A stretch of DNA of 64,000 bases, taken from Bacteroidia bacterium. Lineage in GTDB: Bacteria > Bacteroidota > Bacteroidia > J057. The translations under genes and the position numbers were made by a program. The stretch is from assembly GCA_030731845.1 (NCBI GenBank), contig JANQTF010000186.1, positions 27,713-91,712 of the forward strand, in the 5' to 3' direction. Below the pieces are notes generated by a model, which was given only the letters and a program-made list of their open reading frames with translations, ran no database searches and was not told the origin of the DNA. Numbering within the stretch: the first letter of the stretch is position 1; each line of letters starts with the position of its first letter. Shown piece after piece: positions 8,494 through 17,093 of this stretch.

Positions 8494-9243
8494 TTACCTG
8501 ACACGCTTCATGTTCTGAACAGAGAAAAACTCGTCGCTCAGGGGCACATCAAATTGTATGCTTGTGTATTCCAGCACGGTTTTGTGACCTTCCTCTTCCA
8601 TCGGGATCATCTCCATTTTTGTGGCAAAGGTGCGTCCCCCCATTTTTTTGATGGCTGAGGATTGCATCACATTGATGAGGAAACCGTCTTCGTCGTAGAA
8701 TTCGCTTCTGAGGGTCAGGAAATCGACTTTGTCTATCCAGGAATAAATTCTCCCCCAGACAATGGCCGCATCTTCATGTGGGATAAGTTCAATTTTCCAG
8801 CAGGCTCGGCCCTCGATGGTGGAGTCCTTGAGAATGCGATGGTCATAATCATCCACAATGGAGACATCCTGCACGAGATCGTTGTTGGTAAAGTCTGATC
8901 CCATCCACGACTGCGACATCATGGAGCGAGGCAGCTTGATGGTGCGTTCGATCCGAGGCACCCAGTTCCAGACTTCGTTGCTGCGCTTGAGGGTGGCAGT
9001 GCCTGCATCTCTTGCGGGGGCGGTCACAAGCATGAGGGCGTAATCGTCGCCCTTGCTCCAGCTTTTCATAGACATGGATCGTGTCCAGTCCGGTCGCACG
9101 ATGGTCATGGTCATCTCCGCTTGTGAGCTTTGAACGCCCCGGCGGATTTCCTCCGCTTTGCGGATGATGTCTTTGGCACTTTGCCCAAAGGCAGGCTGAA
9201 GGGCCATAAGCAGGGTGATTAGGAGATAGAGAGTTCGGTTCAT
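8494..9243 (-). CDS. LolA-like outer-membrane lipoprotein-sorting protein
   Basis: The 249-aa protein has a clear signal peptide (MNRTLYLLITLLMALQPAFGQ) and then a fold of the COG2834 type (LolA/LolB-like half barrel). Typical segments are AEMTMTIVRPDW, a WNWVPRIERTIKLP stretch and SQSWMGSDFTNNDLV. Members of this group carry hydrophobic or lipidated cargo through the periplasm and often sit beside FtsX- or RND-type pumps. Here it is followed by two FtsX permeases, an ABC ATPase and a barrel. It begins 48 nt after the TetR gene on the same strand. It is probably not the housekeeping LolA but a dedicated carrier, judging by context. Confidence 0.8.
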   Translation of the reverse strand: MNRTLYLLITLLMALQPAFGQSAKDIIRKAEEIRRGVQSSQAEMTMTIVRPDWTRSMSMKSWSKGDDYALMLVTAPARDAGTATLKRSNEVWNWVPRIERTIKLPRSMMSQSWMGSDFTNNDLVQDVSIVDDYDHRILKDSTIEGRACWKIELIPHEDAAIVWGRIYSWIDKVDFLTLRSEFYDEDGFLINVMQSSAIKKMGGRTFATKMEMIPMEEEGHKTVLEYTSIQFDVPLSDEFFSVQNMKRVR

Positions 9244-9291
9244 GACAATATGGATGAAAGAGGTTTGACTGAAAGGGAAACTAGAAGGGTG

Positions 9292-9870
9292 TCAGGTGCA
9301 GTATTCTTCGATGAGCTCCTGCTTGAGTCGTTCCAGCTGAAGACTGTTTCCAAGCACAGCTGTTTGCACGCCAAGCCCATCAAGGATGGCAGCGAGCATC
9401 CAGGCATGGCGCTCAGGGTATGGATGGCCTGCGATGGTGAGTTCCTCCTCAAGCATAGGAACCATCGCATTGTATTTGCCTGTGACAATGTCTGCCAGTT
9501 CCGGGAAGGCTTGAATTTGCAGAGCCAGGGCAGCCATCAGGCGGTTGTACTCGGCGTGTTCGCTTAGAAAGCGAAAGGTAAATTCTAGCATGGCGCGTAG
9601 GCGATCTTTGCCCGGCTGAGCCTGTTGGATCGTGCCCATCACCTCGGCACTTTTTTGAAGCCCATCAAGCACAATGGCGTGCATGAGGTCTTCTTTTTTC
9701 TCGAAATAATTGTAAATCAGGCCCTTGGCTACCCCGGCTTGTTGGGCAATCTGGTTGATGGAAGTGGCATGGAACCCCTGCCTGGCAAAGAGCTCGAAGG
9801 CCGCATCAAGGATTTTTGCCCTGCTGTTTTCGCGAATTTCTTCGAATTGTTTGGTTGATCTTGGGCTCAT
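9292..9870 (-). CDS. TetR/AcrR-family repressor
   Basis: The 192-aa protein has an N-terminal TetR DNA-binding domain (AKILDAAFELFARQGFHATSINQIAQQAGVAKG... YNYFEKKEDL, about residues 15-60) and a helical ligand-binding C-terminal part. The ATG at 9870 is preferred; the alternative start 10 codons upstream would lie within the operator. The perfect palindrome TGACCG-GT-CGGTCA lies 16-29 nt upstream of the start, so autorepression is likely. The gene heads the minus-strand cluster with the LolA-like carrier, FtsX pair, ATPase and barrel, which it probably controls in response to a hydrophobic ligand. Confidence 0.9.
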   Translation of the reverse strand: MSPRSTKQFEEIRENSRAKILDAAFELFARQGFHATSINQIAQQAGVAKGLIYNYFEKKEDLMHAIVLDGLQKSAEVMGTIQQAQPGKDRLRAMLEFTFRFLSEHAEYNRLMAALALQIQAFPELADIVTGKYNAMVPMLEEELTIAGHPYPERHAWMLAAILDGLGVQTAVLGNSLQLERLKQELIEEYCT

Positions 9871-9885
9871 GAAAATAATTATGAT

Positions 9886-9899
9886 TGACCGGTCGGTCA
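9886..9899. promoter_or_regulatory. TetR operator palindrome
   Basis: TGACCG-GT-CGGTCA is a perfect 6-bp-arm palindrome of the kind bound by many TetR/AcrR repressors. It lies 16 nt upstream of the tetR start at 9870 and 86 nt upstream of the divergent lipoprotein gene at 9985, so it could govern both directions. Confidence 0.7.
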
Positions 9900-9984
9900 T
9901 AGTTACGAACTTTTTTTAACAATTGTTATCAGGGGAGGGAAAAAATCCAAAAATCTCTTCCGCCAAAATTGCGTACTTTGGATC

Positions 9985-10566
9985 ATGCACTCGAGAAAGC
10001 TCCTTATTCGCACATGGTCGGCTATGGCACTCCTGCTGATGTTGTCCGGCTGCTTTCAAATCAGGCCGGTAGAGCCTCCGGGCAGTGCTACCTCAGATTG
10101 GATTTCCCCAACCGATTACTCAATTCTTCTCGACAATCTCAAGCGGGCAGTGAATCAGGGCAATGCGCAGAACTACCTGCGCTGTTTTCAGGTCGATTCC
10201 TTTCGCTTTTTCCCGGTTGCCCGGTTGTATAACGATAATGAGACCATCTGGGCCAATTGGTCGGCGCTTGATGAGCAGGGCTATCTTGATAATGTGCTTG
10301 CCAATTTGAGTGTGGCCAATAGCAACAATCTGGTATTGGCCCAAACCGATCTTCAAGATGTTACCTCTGATTCGCTGAGGTATGTGGGGGATTACAGTTT
10401 GCGGGTGAACCATACCGATACAAGCCTTACCACGCTCTTTGCGGGTCAATTGCAATTGCTCATCAAACGCAATACCTTCAATGAGTGGGAAATACACCGC
10501 TGGGCTGATATCGAAATTGAAAAAGACAGCAGTTGGAGTGAATTAAAACTGAGATATGTTCAATAG
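9985..10566 (+). CDS. Hypothetical lipoprotein (NTF2-like shape), first of a pair
   Basis: The 193-aa protein has a lipoprotein signal peptide with lipobox LSGC (Cys about residue 23). The mature part looks like a small alpha+beta domain: a helix (DNLKRAVNQGNAQNYLRCF) followed by several beta strands ending in NEWEIHRWADIEIEKDSSW. The neighbouring product at 10556-11077 shows the same order (helix with an N..LY/YL..F pattern, then strands ending W.A...W.DDS), so the two are probably diverged paralogues with an NTF2/SnoaL-like fold. It overlaps the next gene by 11 nt, indicating one operon. The function is not recognised. Confidence 0.6.
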   Translation: MHSRKLLIRTWSAMALLLMLSGCFQIRPVEPPGSATSDWISPTDYSILLDNLKRAVNQGNAQNYLRCFQVDSFRFFPVARLYNDNETIWANWSALDEQGYLDNVLANLSVANSNNLVLAQTDLQDVTSDSLRYVGDYSLRVNHTDTSLTTLFAGQLQLLIKRNTFNEWEIHRWADIEIEKDSSWSELKLRYVQ

Positions 10567-11077
10567 GATTCGAACATGGTTGCTGGCTACGGCTGTGCTG
10601 CTTCTGCTTTCCAGTAGCGCTTGCAATCCTTTTGCTCCGCAGTATGACCCCGAAGGATTGGCAAATGTGAACCTCCTGGGAGATCCTACCAATGTGGAAG
10701 GGTTTTTCCTGCTGTTCAAAAATGCCTATGAGCTTCGCGATACCACGCTGTATGGTCGCCTGTTTACCCGCGATTTTGAATTTGCCTATTACGATCCTGA
10801 CCTTGGACAAGACATCAAATGGGATCGTGACACAGAGTTGTCTATCTCCAACAACCTGTTTCGCTCGGTGAATCAGATTACCCTTGATTGGAATTATTAT
10901 TCTCAGCTCGATACCACGGCCACGGAGGCCTCGGTGATCCGCAATTTTAATCTGATGATTGAGCAGGATGCTCAGAATGTATTTTCAGGATCTGGCCGTG
11001 CACGCCTGAGACTGCGGAGAAACGCTGTAGGGGAGGCCTGGCAAGCATATTTTTGGTTTGATGATTCTGATTTTTGA
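10556..11077 (+). CDS. Hypothetical lipoprotein, second of a pair
   Basis: The 173-aa protein has a signal peptide with lipobox SSAC (Cys about residue 23) and a mature alpha+beta domain. It starts inside the end of the preceding gene (11-nt overlap) and runs into the PAP2 gene downstream with no gap. The helix LFKNAYELRDTTLYGRLFTRDFEF and the closing strands resemble an NTF2-like fold and the preceding protein. Tight coupling to a membrane phosphatase suggests an envelope role, but no specific activity can be claimed. Confidence 0.6.
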   Translation: MFNRIRTWLLATAVLLLLSSSACNPFAPQYDPEGLANVNLLGDPTNVEGFFLLFKNAYELRDTTLYGRLFTRDFEFAYYDPDLGQDIKWDRDTELSISNNLFRSVNQITLDWNYYSQLDTTATEASVIRNFNLMIEQDAQNVFSGSGRARLRLRRNAVGEAWQAYFWFDDSDF

Positions 11078-11091
11078 GCAGATTTACCCCT

Positions 11092-11835
11092 ATGTTTCGT
11101 CTGCTACCTTCACAAGCCCACCCATTCCAGGCTGCATGGAGAAGCTATCTCCTGGCCATCGGACCAGCCATCCTGCTCTTGTCTGTCCTTCAACTGCTCG
11201 TGGGGTATCAGGGGAGCTTTCTCTTGCTCCATCATTCCTGGGGACCGTTCTGGGATCTGGTAATGCCGCACCTGACCCATCTGGCAGATGGTGCCCTGGT
11301 AACTGGTGTCCTGATGCTCTTGTTTGCCAAAAAAGAGACCCCGCTGATGACGGCGCTATTCCTCGCCATTCTTCTGGTTGGAATCATTGTGATGGCGCTC
11401 AAGCAAGGGGTGTTTCCCGATTGGAACCGACCCGCAGGGGTGTTTGAAGAGGGGCAAGTGAGGGAATTATCGCTCGGAAAAGAACGGATGTTTAGCTTTC
11501 CCTCTGGTCATAGCGCTGCCGCGGCTTGCCTGGGCTGGTTCATCGCGGGATTGGGGCGCAGAGTTTGGTGGGGGATCCTTGTAGGAGGCACCACCTGCTT
11601 TCTCGCGTTCACGCGTGTATATCTTGGCGTTCACTTTCCGGGCGACCTGCTCGCAGGGCTTTTGCTGGGCAGTGTCATCGCCTTTGCCAGCGTTTGGGTG
11701 TCAGGATGGTGGTGGAACAACCTTGAAGCTGCTTCCCCAAGGTCAAAACATGGCTGGCGGATTGCTGTAGGGACCATGGGCGCGCTCCTGATCATCATCT
11801 CGATAGTGAATTTACTCACGAGATATTATCTTTGA
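11092..11835 (+). CDS. PAP2-family membrane phosphatase, first copy
   Basis: The 247-aa polytopic membrane protein carries the three PAP2 phosphatase signatures: KQGVFPDWNRP (KX6RP), FPSGHSAA (PSGH) and TRVYLGVHFPGD (SRX5HX3D, here with Thr in place of Ser). Family members remove phosphate from lipid substrates such as undecaprenyl pyrophosphate, phosphatidic acid or lipid A. The ATG at 11092 was chosen; an in-frame TTG at 11074 overlapping the previous stop codon is possible. The final A of its TGA stop is the first base of the next gene's ATG, so two PAP2 proteins are translationally coupled. Confidence 0.88.
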   Translation: MFRLLPSQAHPFQAAWRSYLLAIGPAILLLSVLQLLVGYQGSFLLLHHSWGPFWDLVMPHLTHLADGALVTGVLMLLFAKKETPLMTALFLAILLVGIIVMALKQGVFPDWNRPAGVFEEGQVRELSLGKERMFSFPSGHSAAAACLGWFIAGLGRRVWWGILVGGTTCFLAFTRVYLGVHFPGDLLAGLLLGSVIAFASVWVSGWWWNNLEAASPRSKHGWRIAVGTMGALLIIISIVNLLTRYYL

Positions 11836-12410
11836 TGATGCTCGAAACCCTCAATCAATGGGACATTACCTTATTTGAGATCCTCAATGGCATTCATGCC
11901 GATTGGGCAGATCCCTTGATGCAGGCACTGAGCTCGCGGGGCTTGTGGGTTCCTGGATATATGGCTATTGCCTGGTATCTTTTTCGATCGAAGGGATGGA
12001 AAGACTTGTTACTATTTGGCATCATGACCGGGCTGATGGTCGTATTGGCCGATCAGATAGCCTCGGGCATCATCAAACCATGGGCACAGCGTTTTCGCCC
12101 CTGTCAACTCGAAGCTGGGCTCGATTTTGTAGTCCACACAGTTGAGGGAAAATGTGGTGGAAAATATGGGTTTGTTTCTTCCCACGCCGCCAATTTTTTC
12201 ACCATGGCAACCCTGTTTTCTCTGCGAATTCCCAATAAGCCCTGGCCTTGGGTATTTTTTCTTCTGGCCTGTATAGCTGGCTATAGCAGAATTTATTTGG
12301 GCGTTCATTACCCCGGTGATGTGCTTGTGGGAGCTATGGTCGGATTGTGCTGCGCCTCGATAGGGTGGGGCATATACCGGAAGATGCAGCATATTGTTGG
12401 GCTAACATAA
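11835..12410 (+). CDS. PAP2-family membrane phosphatase, second copy
   Basis: The 191-aa membrane protein has all PAP2 motifs: KPWAQRFRP, VSSHAANFF (SH in place of the usual PSGH) and SRIYLGVHYPGD. Its size and the SSHAANFF variant are common among Bacteroidota undecaprenyl-pyrophosphate or lipid A phosphatases. The start at 11835 shares one base with the preceding stop. A convergent terminator hairpin lies 4 nt after the stop. The substrate difference from the first copy cannot be told from sequence. Confidence 0.88.
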   Translation: MMLETLNQWDITLFEILNGIHADWADPLMQALSSRGLWVPGYMAIAWYLFRSKGWKDLLLFGIMTGLMVVLADQIASGIIKPWAQRFRPCQLEAGLDFVVHTVEGKCGGKYGFVSSHAANFFTMATLFSLRIPNKPWPWVFFLLACIAGYSRIYLGVHYPGDVLVGAMVGLCCASIGWGIYRKMQHIVGLT

Positions 12411-12413
12411 TCG

Positions 12414-12446
12414 AGTCCTCCTTGCTGTCTGGCAGCAAGGAGGACT
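12414..12446. terminator. Convergent hairpin terminator
   Basis: A perfect 14-bp stem (12414-12427 with 12433-12446) with a 5-nt loop lies between the convergent PAP2 gene and the secreted-protein gene. There is no long T-run, so release may be less efficient than at 1484-1520. Confidence 0.65.
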
Positions 12447-12451
12447 GTTGA

Positions 12452-12955
12452 TCATGGTGCTGTGAGTTGTGCTACAAAAGACTCAGTCTGCATGCGCGGA
12501 CCATGGCGCCGACTCGTCACCTTCAGGGTGCAGGTATATTTTTCTGTGGTTTTGTCTCGTGCGAGAATGAATTCCACCACCTTGTCGTAGGTGACGGCGA
12601 CAAAGTGATCGGCATTTTCGATGTCGTCGATCTGTTTTGTGTCAAAATCAAGCAGCCCGAGATATGTTTTGCAAGTTTCTGCAACATGCTCAGCCAGTTC
12701 TTTGGTGTCAAAAACCCGTTCATCTTCGATAGAAAACAGGATTCCCTCGTGAAATCTATATTTGATTTCCTGATGGGAATAGACTTTTCGAATCCACAAA
12801 TCGGGACTATCGCCCAGGGCGGGTTTGAGATAGGCACGAGATTCGATAATCTCTCGCACCGCATTGGAATCCGAGCCTATTCCTACGAAAAAGGCTGATT
12901 GGGCGAAAGAAGAAGCACTAAGGAGGAGAAGAGCGAAGGTGTAAATTTGCCTCAT
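12452..12955 (-). CDS. Hypothetical secreted protein
   Basis: The 167-aa product has a signal peptide (MRQIYTFALLLLSASSFAQ) and a mature domain of about 148 residues with no family recognised. It contains one Cys (CKTYLGLLDFD) and a conserved-looking central region (KVYSHQEIKYRFHEGILFSIEDERVFD) with alternating strands. The ATG at 12955 was chosen; another Met lies two codons upstream. It is a single gene convergent to the PAP2 operon and divergent from pyrG. It is probably periplasmic or secreted. Confidence 0.6.
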   Translation of the reverse strand: MRQIYTFALLLLSASSFAQSAFFVGIGSDSNAVREIIESRAYLKPALGDSPDLWIRKVYSHQEIKYRFHEGILFSIEDERVFDTKELAEHVAETCKTYLGLLDFDTKQIDDIENADHFVAVTYDKVVEFILARDKTTEKYTCTLKVTSRRHGPRMQTESFVAQLTAP

Positions 12956-13093
12956 ATGCAAGGTTGGATAGGCGTTGTGAATGCAAGTAGTGATATATTG
13001 GAATATACACGAATTGGAAATTATCTAATTTCTTACAAAAGAAAATCATGAGGAATGCTTTCCATTTGGTTTCAAATTCTGGATAAACTGAAG

Positions 13094-13101
13094 TAGCTTT
13101 G
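13094..13101 (+). promoter_or_regulatory. Candidate -7 box (TAGCTTTG) of pyrG
   Basis: TAGCTTTG fits the Bacteroidota sigma-A -7 consensus TAnnTTTG and lies 22 nt before the pyrG ATG. A TTTC at 13069-13072 is suitably spaced for a weak -33 element. Transcription would start about 15 nt upstream of the ATG. Confidence 0.5.
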
Positions 13102-13122
13102 CGCCTTATATTCAAGGCGATC

Positions 13123-14775
13123 ATGGCGGATACTCCCAAGTATATTTTTGTTACAGGTGGTGTAACATCATCCCTCGGAAAAGGGATTCTTGCTGCTTCT
13201 CTGGCTAAGCTGTTGCAGCTCAGAGGCTACAATACCATCATCCAAAAGTTTGACCCCTACATCAACGTAGATCCCGGCACGCTCAATCCCTATGAGCATG
13301 GCGAGTGTTACGTGACCGATGATGGCGCGGAAACAGACCTGGATCTCGGACATTATGAGCGCTTTCTCAACGTGCCTACCTCTCAATCCAACAACGTGAC
13401 CACCGGTCGGATCTACGAAACTGTGATCCAAAGAGAGAGAAAAGGGGAGTATTTCGGAAAAACGGTGCAGGTGATCCCTCATATTACTGATGAGATCAAG
13501 CGTCGTTTTATGCTCATCAATGAGAACAGCACCTTCGATATCATCATCACCGAGATAGGAGGAACAGTCGGCGACATTGAGTCTCTGCCTTATATTGAGG
13601 CACTCAGGCAGTTTCGCTATGACTATGGTCCCGAAAATTGCCTGGTGATTCACCTCACCCTGCTTCCTTATCTGGCAGCCGCTGGCGAACTCAAGACCAA
13701 GCCTACCCAGCACTCCGTGAAGCTTCTGCTACAGTCTGGTATCCAGCCAGATATCCTGGTGTGTCGCTCTGAACACAAAATCCCAGCAGATGTGCGCCAA
13801 AAAGTAGCCCGCTTTTGCAATGTTCGTCTGGAGGAGGTGATCGAAAACCTGAATGCTTCCACGATCTATGAAGTGCCTTTTTTGTTGAAAAAGGAAAACC
13901 TCGACACAGTTGTGCTCAAAAAGCTGGACTTGAAGCCCAAGCAGGAGCCTGATATGACGGTCTGGAAAAAATTCGTTTCACGCCTCAAAAACCCCTCGGA
14001 TGAAATCACCATTGGCCTTGTGGGCAAATACGTGGAGTTGCACGACTCCTACCTCTCCATTGCCGAATCACTGAAAATAGCTGGAGCTGAAAACGAGCTC
14101 GATGTTCATATCGACTGGATTCACTCCGAAGACCTCAACCCCGAAAACCGCGATCGGCTCTTAGGTCATCTCGATGGCATTCTGGTTGCGCCTGGATTTG
14201 GCGAGCGTGGCGTAGATGGCAAGATCCTCGCTGTGCAATACGCGAGAGAGAAGAAAGTGCCCTTCTTCGGAATTTGCCTCGGCATGCAAATGGCCGTGGT
14301 AGAGTTTGCCCGTAATGTGATGGCATGGCCTGAGGCCAACTCCACGGAGTTTAATCCTAAGACCGATCATCCTGTGATCGATCTTATGGCTGCGCAGCAG
14401 CAGGTGCATCAGCTTGGTGGCACTATGAGATTGGGTTCGTATGAGTGCACAGTGAAAAGAAACACACTCGCACACAATGCCTATCAGGTGACACGTGTGT
14501 ATGAGCGCCATCGTCACCGCTGGGAGTTGAATAATGAATTTCGGAAGCAAATGGAGCGCAAAGGTCTCATCATGAGCGGATGCAATCCCGACAATGATTT
14601 GGTTGAGATTATTGAACTCAAAGACCATCCATTTTTTCTTGGCACCCAATTTCACCCCGAATACAAAAGTACGGTCGAGAGCCCGCATCCCTTGTTTTTG
14701 GCTTTCGTAAATGCAGCCCAGTTGCGCCATTCGGATGTATCTCAGGAAACTGTGCTACCTGAGGCCAATGGCTAA
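13123..14775 (+). CDS. pyrG: CTP synthase
   Basis: The 550-aa enzyme converts UTP to CTP with ATP and glutamine. The N-terminal synthase domain starts with KYIFVTGGVTSSLGKGILAASLAKLL (P-loop-like) and includes the Mg/UTP-binding DPYINVDPGTLNP and GGTVGDIESLPYIEA segments. The C-terminal glutamine amidotransferase domain has the nucleophile Cys385 in FFGICLGMQMAV and the His/Glu pair in TQFHPEYKS. Length is normal for the family. The start MADTPKY at 13123 fits family N-termini; an upstream in-frame start would add 8 atypical residues. It is followed by yidC on the same strand, a common order in Bacteroidota. Confidence 0.97.
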   Translation: MADTPKYIFVTGGVTSSLGKGILAASLAKLLQLRGYNTIIQKFDPYINVDPGTLNPYEHGECYVTDDGAETDLDLGHYERFLNVPTSQSNNVTTGRIYETVIQRERKGEYFGKTVQVIPHITDEIKRRFMLINENSTFDIIITEIGGTVGDIESLPYIEALRQFRYDYGPENCLVIHLTLLPYLAAAGELKTKPTQHSVKLLLQSGIQPDILVCRSEHKIPADVRQKVARFCNVRLEEVIENLNASTIYEVPFLLKKENLDTVVLKKLDLKPKQEPDMTVWKKFVSRLKNPSDEITIGLVGKYVELHDSYLSIAESLKIAGAENELDVHIDWIHSEDLNPENRDRLLGHLDGILVAPGFGERGVDGKILAVQYAREKKVPFFGICLGMQMAVVEFARNVMAWPEANSTEFNPKTDHPVIDLMAAQQQVHQLGGTMRLGSYECTVKRNTLAHNAYQVTRVYERHRHRWELNNEFRKQMERKGLIMSGCNPDNDLVEIIELKDHPFFLGTQFHPEYKSTVESPHPLFLAFVNAAQLRHSDVSQETVLPEANG

Positions 14776-14798
14776 GGGTAGATTTCAAGAATTGTCCG

Positions 14799-14806
14799 TA
14801 CCTTTG
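14799..14806 (+). promoter_or_regulatory. Candidate -7 box (TACCTTTG) of yidC
   Basis: TACCTTTG is an exact match to the Bacteroidota -7 consensus TAnnTTTG. It lies in the pyrG-yidC gap and gives a leader of about 90 nt before the yidC ATG. No clear -33 TTTG was seen at the usual distance. Confidence 0.5.
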
Positions 14807-14902
14807 CGCCTCGATTTACTGGTAATCATTCGCCATGTTTTTTGTAAGGATCCCGGCTTTGTGCCGACCTACAGTAAAATTTAGATTAGAAGAACCCATC
14901 TC

Positions 14903-16846
14903 ATGGATAGAAACGCCATCACCGGCATAGTTCTCATTACAGTACTGACGCTGGTGTATTTTACTTTTTTCGCTCCCAAGCCGGAGGATTTAAAGCCCAA
15001 GTCAGCCACTACCTCTACGATTGATTCTGTTGACCCAACAGGAGCAACTGTAGATGAGAATGGGATGCCTGCGGTCATCACTGAGGGGATGGACCGAACT
15101 GCCAAGGACTCGGTGGAGACAGTGCGAAAGATGCGCACCTACTCGGATTTTTATCTCGCTACCGAAGGTGAGGAAAAAACCATCACGGTTTCCACTGAGA
15201 AACTCACCGTGAACCTCAACACCCTTGGGGGAGCTATTTCTTCCGCTTTCCTCAATGAATATCAGACCTACGACTCGCTGCCACTCCCGGTGATTGCCAA
15301 TCACCCCAACAATGAGATGTACTTCCAATTCTACTTTGAAGGGGCTGAAGGAAAGACCATCAAAAGCTCAGACTTGTATTTTCAGCCAGAAGGAGCTGGA
15401 GATATGTTGACTGTGGAGGGGAGCGATTCTCTTGTAGTGAAAATGGTGGCCAGAATTGATGCGAATCAGTATATCGAACAGCGATATACCTTCCGGGGGG
15501 ATGCCTATGACCTTGGCTATGACATCATCTTCCACGGTATCGAAGATCGTCTCGGTAAGTATGCTTCCTATGAGTATAACTGGACTTCCTACCTGCCTAA
15601 AACAGAGTTGTCGATTAAAAACCTTCGGGCCAAAACAACTGTAGCCTATAAGTTGGGTGATTCTGTAGAGAAATTTACCACCTCTGATGACCCTGAAGAG
15701 CAAGAATTAAAGGTGCCTGTGGACTGGATTTCCTACAAAAGCCAGTTTTTCTCAGCAATCATGATTCCTGAGAAGCCCTTTAACTCTGCTAATATCTCTA
15801 TGCGGACCACCGCTACCGAGGATGTGAATCGCGTGATGGCCTCCAACGTGAAAGTGAATTGGGAACGCTCAGAAAACATTGTTTCTGCTTTTGATCTCTA
15901 TCTCGGCCCCAACGAATACTACACCCTCCATAGCTACGACAAGCAGCTCGAAAAGGAAATGGACCTTGGTTGGTGGATTATTTCCTATATCAACATCGGA
16001 ACCACCTATATCTTCAAGTTCCTCGAAGGCTTTGTGCCCAACTATGGATTGATCATCATCATTCTTGCAATCATTATCCGCACACTCATCCTCCCGATGA
16101 CTTTCAAAAGCTATGTCTCCATGGCTAAAATGCGGGTCCTGAACTCTAGTTCGGAGATGAAGTCTTTGGACGAGAAATTTAAGGATGATGCACAGAAACT
16201 TCAGATGGCGAAAATGTCTATCTACAAGGAGATGGGCGTGAGTCCACTCGGAGGCTGCTTGCCGATGTTGTTTTCCTATCCCTTCCTGATTTCTTTGTTC
16301 TACTTCTTTCCGCAGTCTGTAGAGCTTCGTCAGCAATCATTTTTATGGGCAAATGACCTTTCTACCTACGACTCGATCGTCAGTTGGTCGGCCAATATAC
16401 CATTGATCAGCAGTGTGTATGGTAATCACATCAGCCTGTTTACCCTGTTGATGGCGATTTCTACTTTCTTCTACACCTGGTATCAGCAGAAGTCGCAACC
16501 CGCTCAGTCCAACCCTGCCCTGAAATACATCGCCTACATCCTGCCTGTATTCCTCATGGTGTTTTTGAACAACTATGCAGCAGGTCTTTCTTTGTATTAC
16601 CTGGCTTCCAATATCTTGTCGATCACCCAAAACGCCGTCATTCGTCAGTTTATCGATGATGAAAAACTGCTCGCCGAAATGCGTGATTCACAGAAAAAAG
16701 GGAAAAAAGGAGCAAAAGCCGGTGGAGGTGGCGGCGGACGACTAGGAAAGTGGGTCGCTGATCAGCAGAAGAAGCAAGAGTCTATGATGAAAGACAGGCA
16801 AAGTTCTCAGGCTAAGAATCGTCAAGGCCGGAGAAATTCAAAATAA
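14903..16846 (+). CDS. yidC: Membrane protein insertase YidC
   Basis: The 647-aa inner-membrane insertase inserts and folds membrane proteins alone or with SecYEG. It has an N-terminal anchor helix (MDRNAITGIVLITVLTLVYFTFFAP), a large periplasmic domain (about 60-365), then the conserved C-terminal core (WWIISYINIGTTYIFKFLEGFVPNYGLIIIILAIIIRTLILPMTFKSY with the hydrophilic-groove Arg). The motif MGVSPLGGCLPMLFSYPFLISLFYFF is typical. The tail is basic and Gly/Lys/Gln-rich (KKGKKGAKAGGGGGG), which may aid ribosome contact. Length is usual for Bacteroidota. It is preceded by pyrG and followed by a strong hairpin. Confidence 0.97.
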   Translation: MDRNAITGIVLITVLTLVYFTFFAPKPEDLKPKSATTSTIDSVDPTGATVDENGMPAVITEGMDRTAKDSVETVRKMRTYSDFYLATEGEEKTITVSTEKLTVNLNTLGGAISSAFLNEYQTYDSLPLPVIANHPNNEMYFQFYFEGAEGKTIKSSDLYFQPEGAGDMLTVEGSDSLVVKMVARIDANQYIEQRYTFRGDAYDLGYDIIFHGIEDRLGKYASYEYNWTSYLPKTELSIKNLRAKTTVAYKLGDSVEKFTTSDDPEEQELKVPVDWISYKSQFFSAIMIPEKPFNSANISMRTTATEDVNRVMASNVKVNWERSENIVSAFDLYLGPNEYYTLHSYDKQLEKEMDLGWWIISYINIGTTYIFKFLEGFVPNYGLIIIILAIIIRTLILPMTFKSYVSMAKMRVLNSSSEMKSLDEKFKDDAQKLQMAKMSIYKEMGVSPLGGCLPMLFSYPFLISLFYFFPQSVELRQQSFLWANDLSTYDSIVSWSANIPLISSVYGNHISLFTLLMAISTFFYTWYQQKSQPAQSNPALKYIAYILPVFLMVFLNNYAAGLSLYYLASNILSITQNAVIRQFIDDEKLLAEMRDSQKKGKKGAKAGGGGGGRLGKWVADQQKKQESMMKDRQSSQAKNRQGRRNSK

Positions 16847-16870
16847 GAAGGCTTGCCTCTCCATAGAAAG

Positions 16871-16902
16871 AAGAAGCGTGAACCCTGTGGTTCACGCTTC
16901 TT
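16871..16902 (+). terminator. Hairpin terminator after yidC
   Basis: A perfect 14-bp stem (16871-16884 with 16889-16902) with a CTGT loop ends in TTCTTT, 24 nt after the yidC stop codon. Confidence 0.75.
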
Positions 16903-17093
16903 TGCGTTGATGCAAATAGGATTCATCACTTTTGTCAGGATTTCCAGCTTGGGCTGTCGGGTGCTTTCCTCGATTGTTAGCCATATCCAATCAATTAATA
17001 CCAAAACAGCCACGATCCTCAAAAAGCTACCACCATACAATTACTTTTTTCTACCTTTTGATTGTGAATGCAACACAGACAAAAATATGGGAT

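Noticed and set aside
16932-17093. Longer N-terminus for the penicillin-binding protein
   Set aside because: The added 54 residues lack likeness to the family and precede the basic residues expected before the membrane anchor; a promoter-like box lies within.
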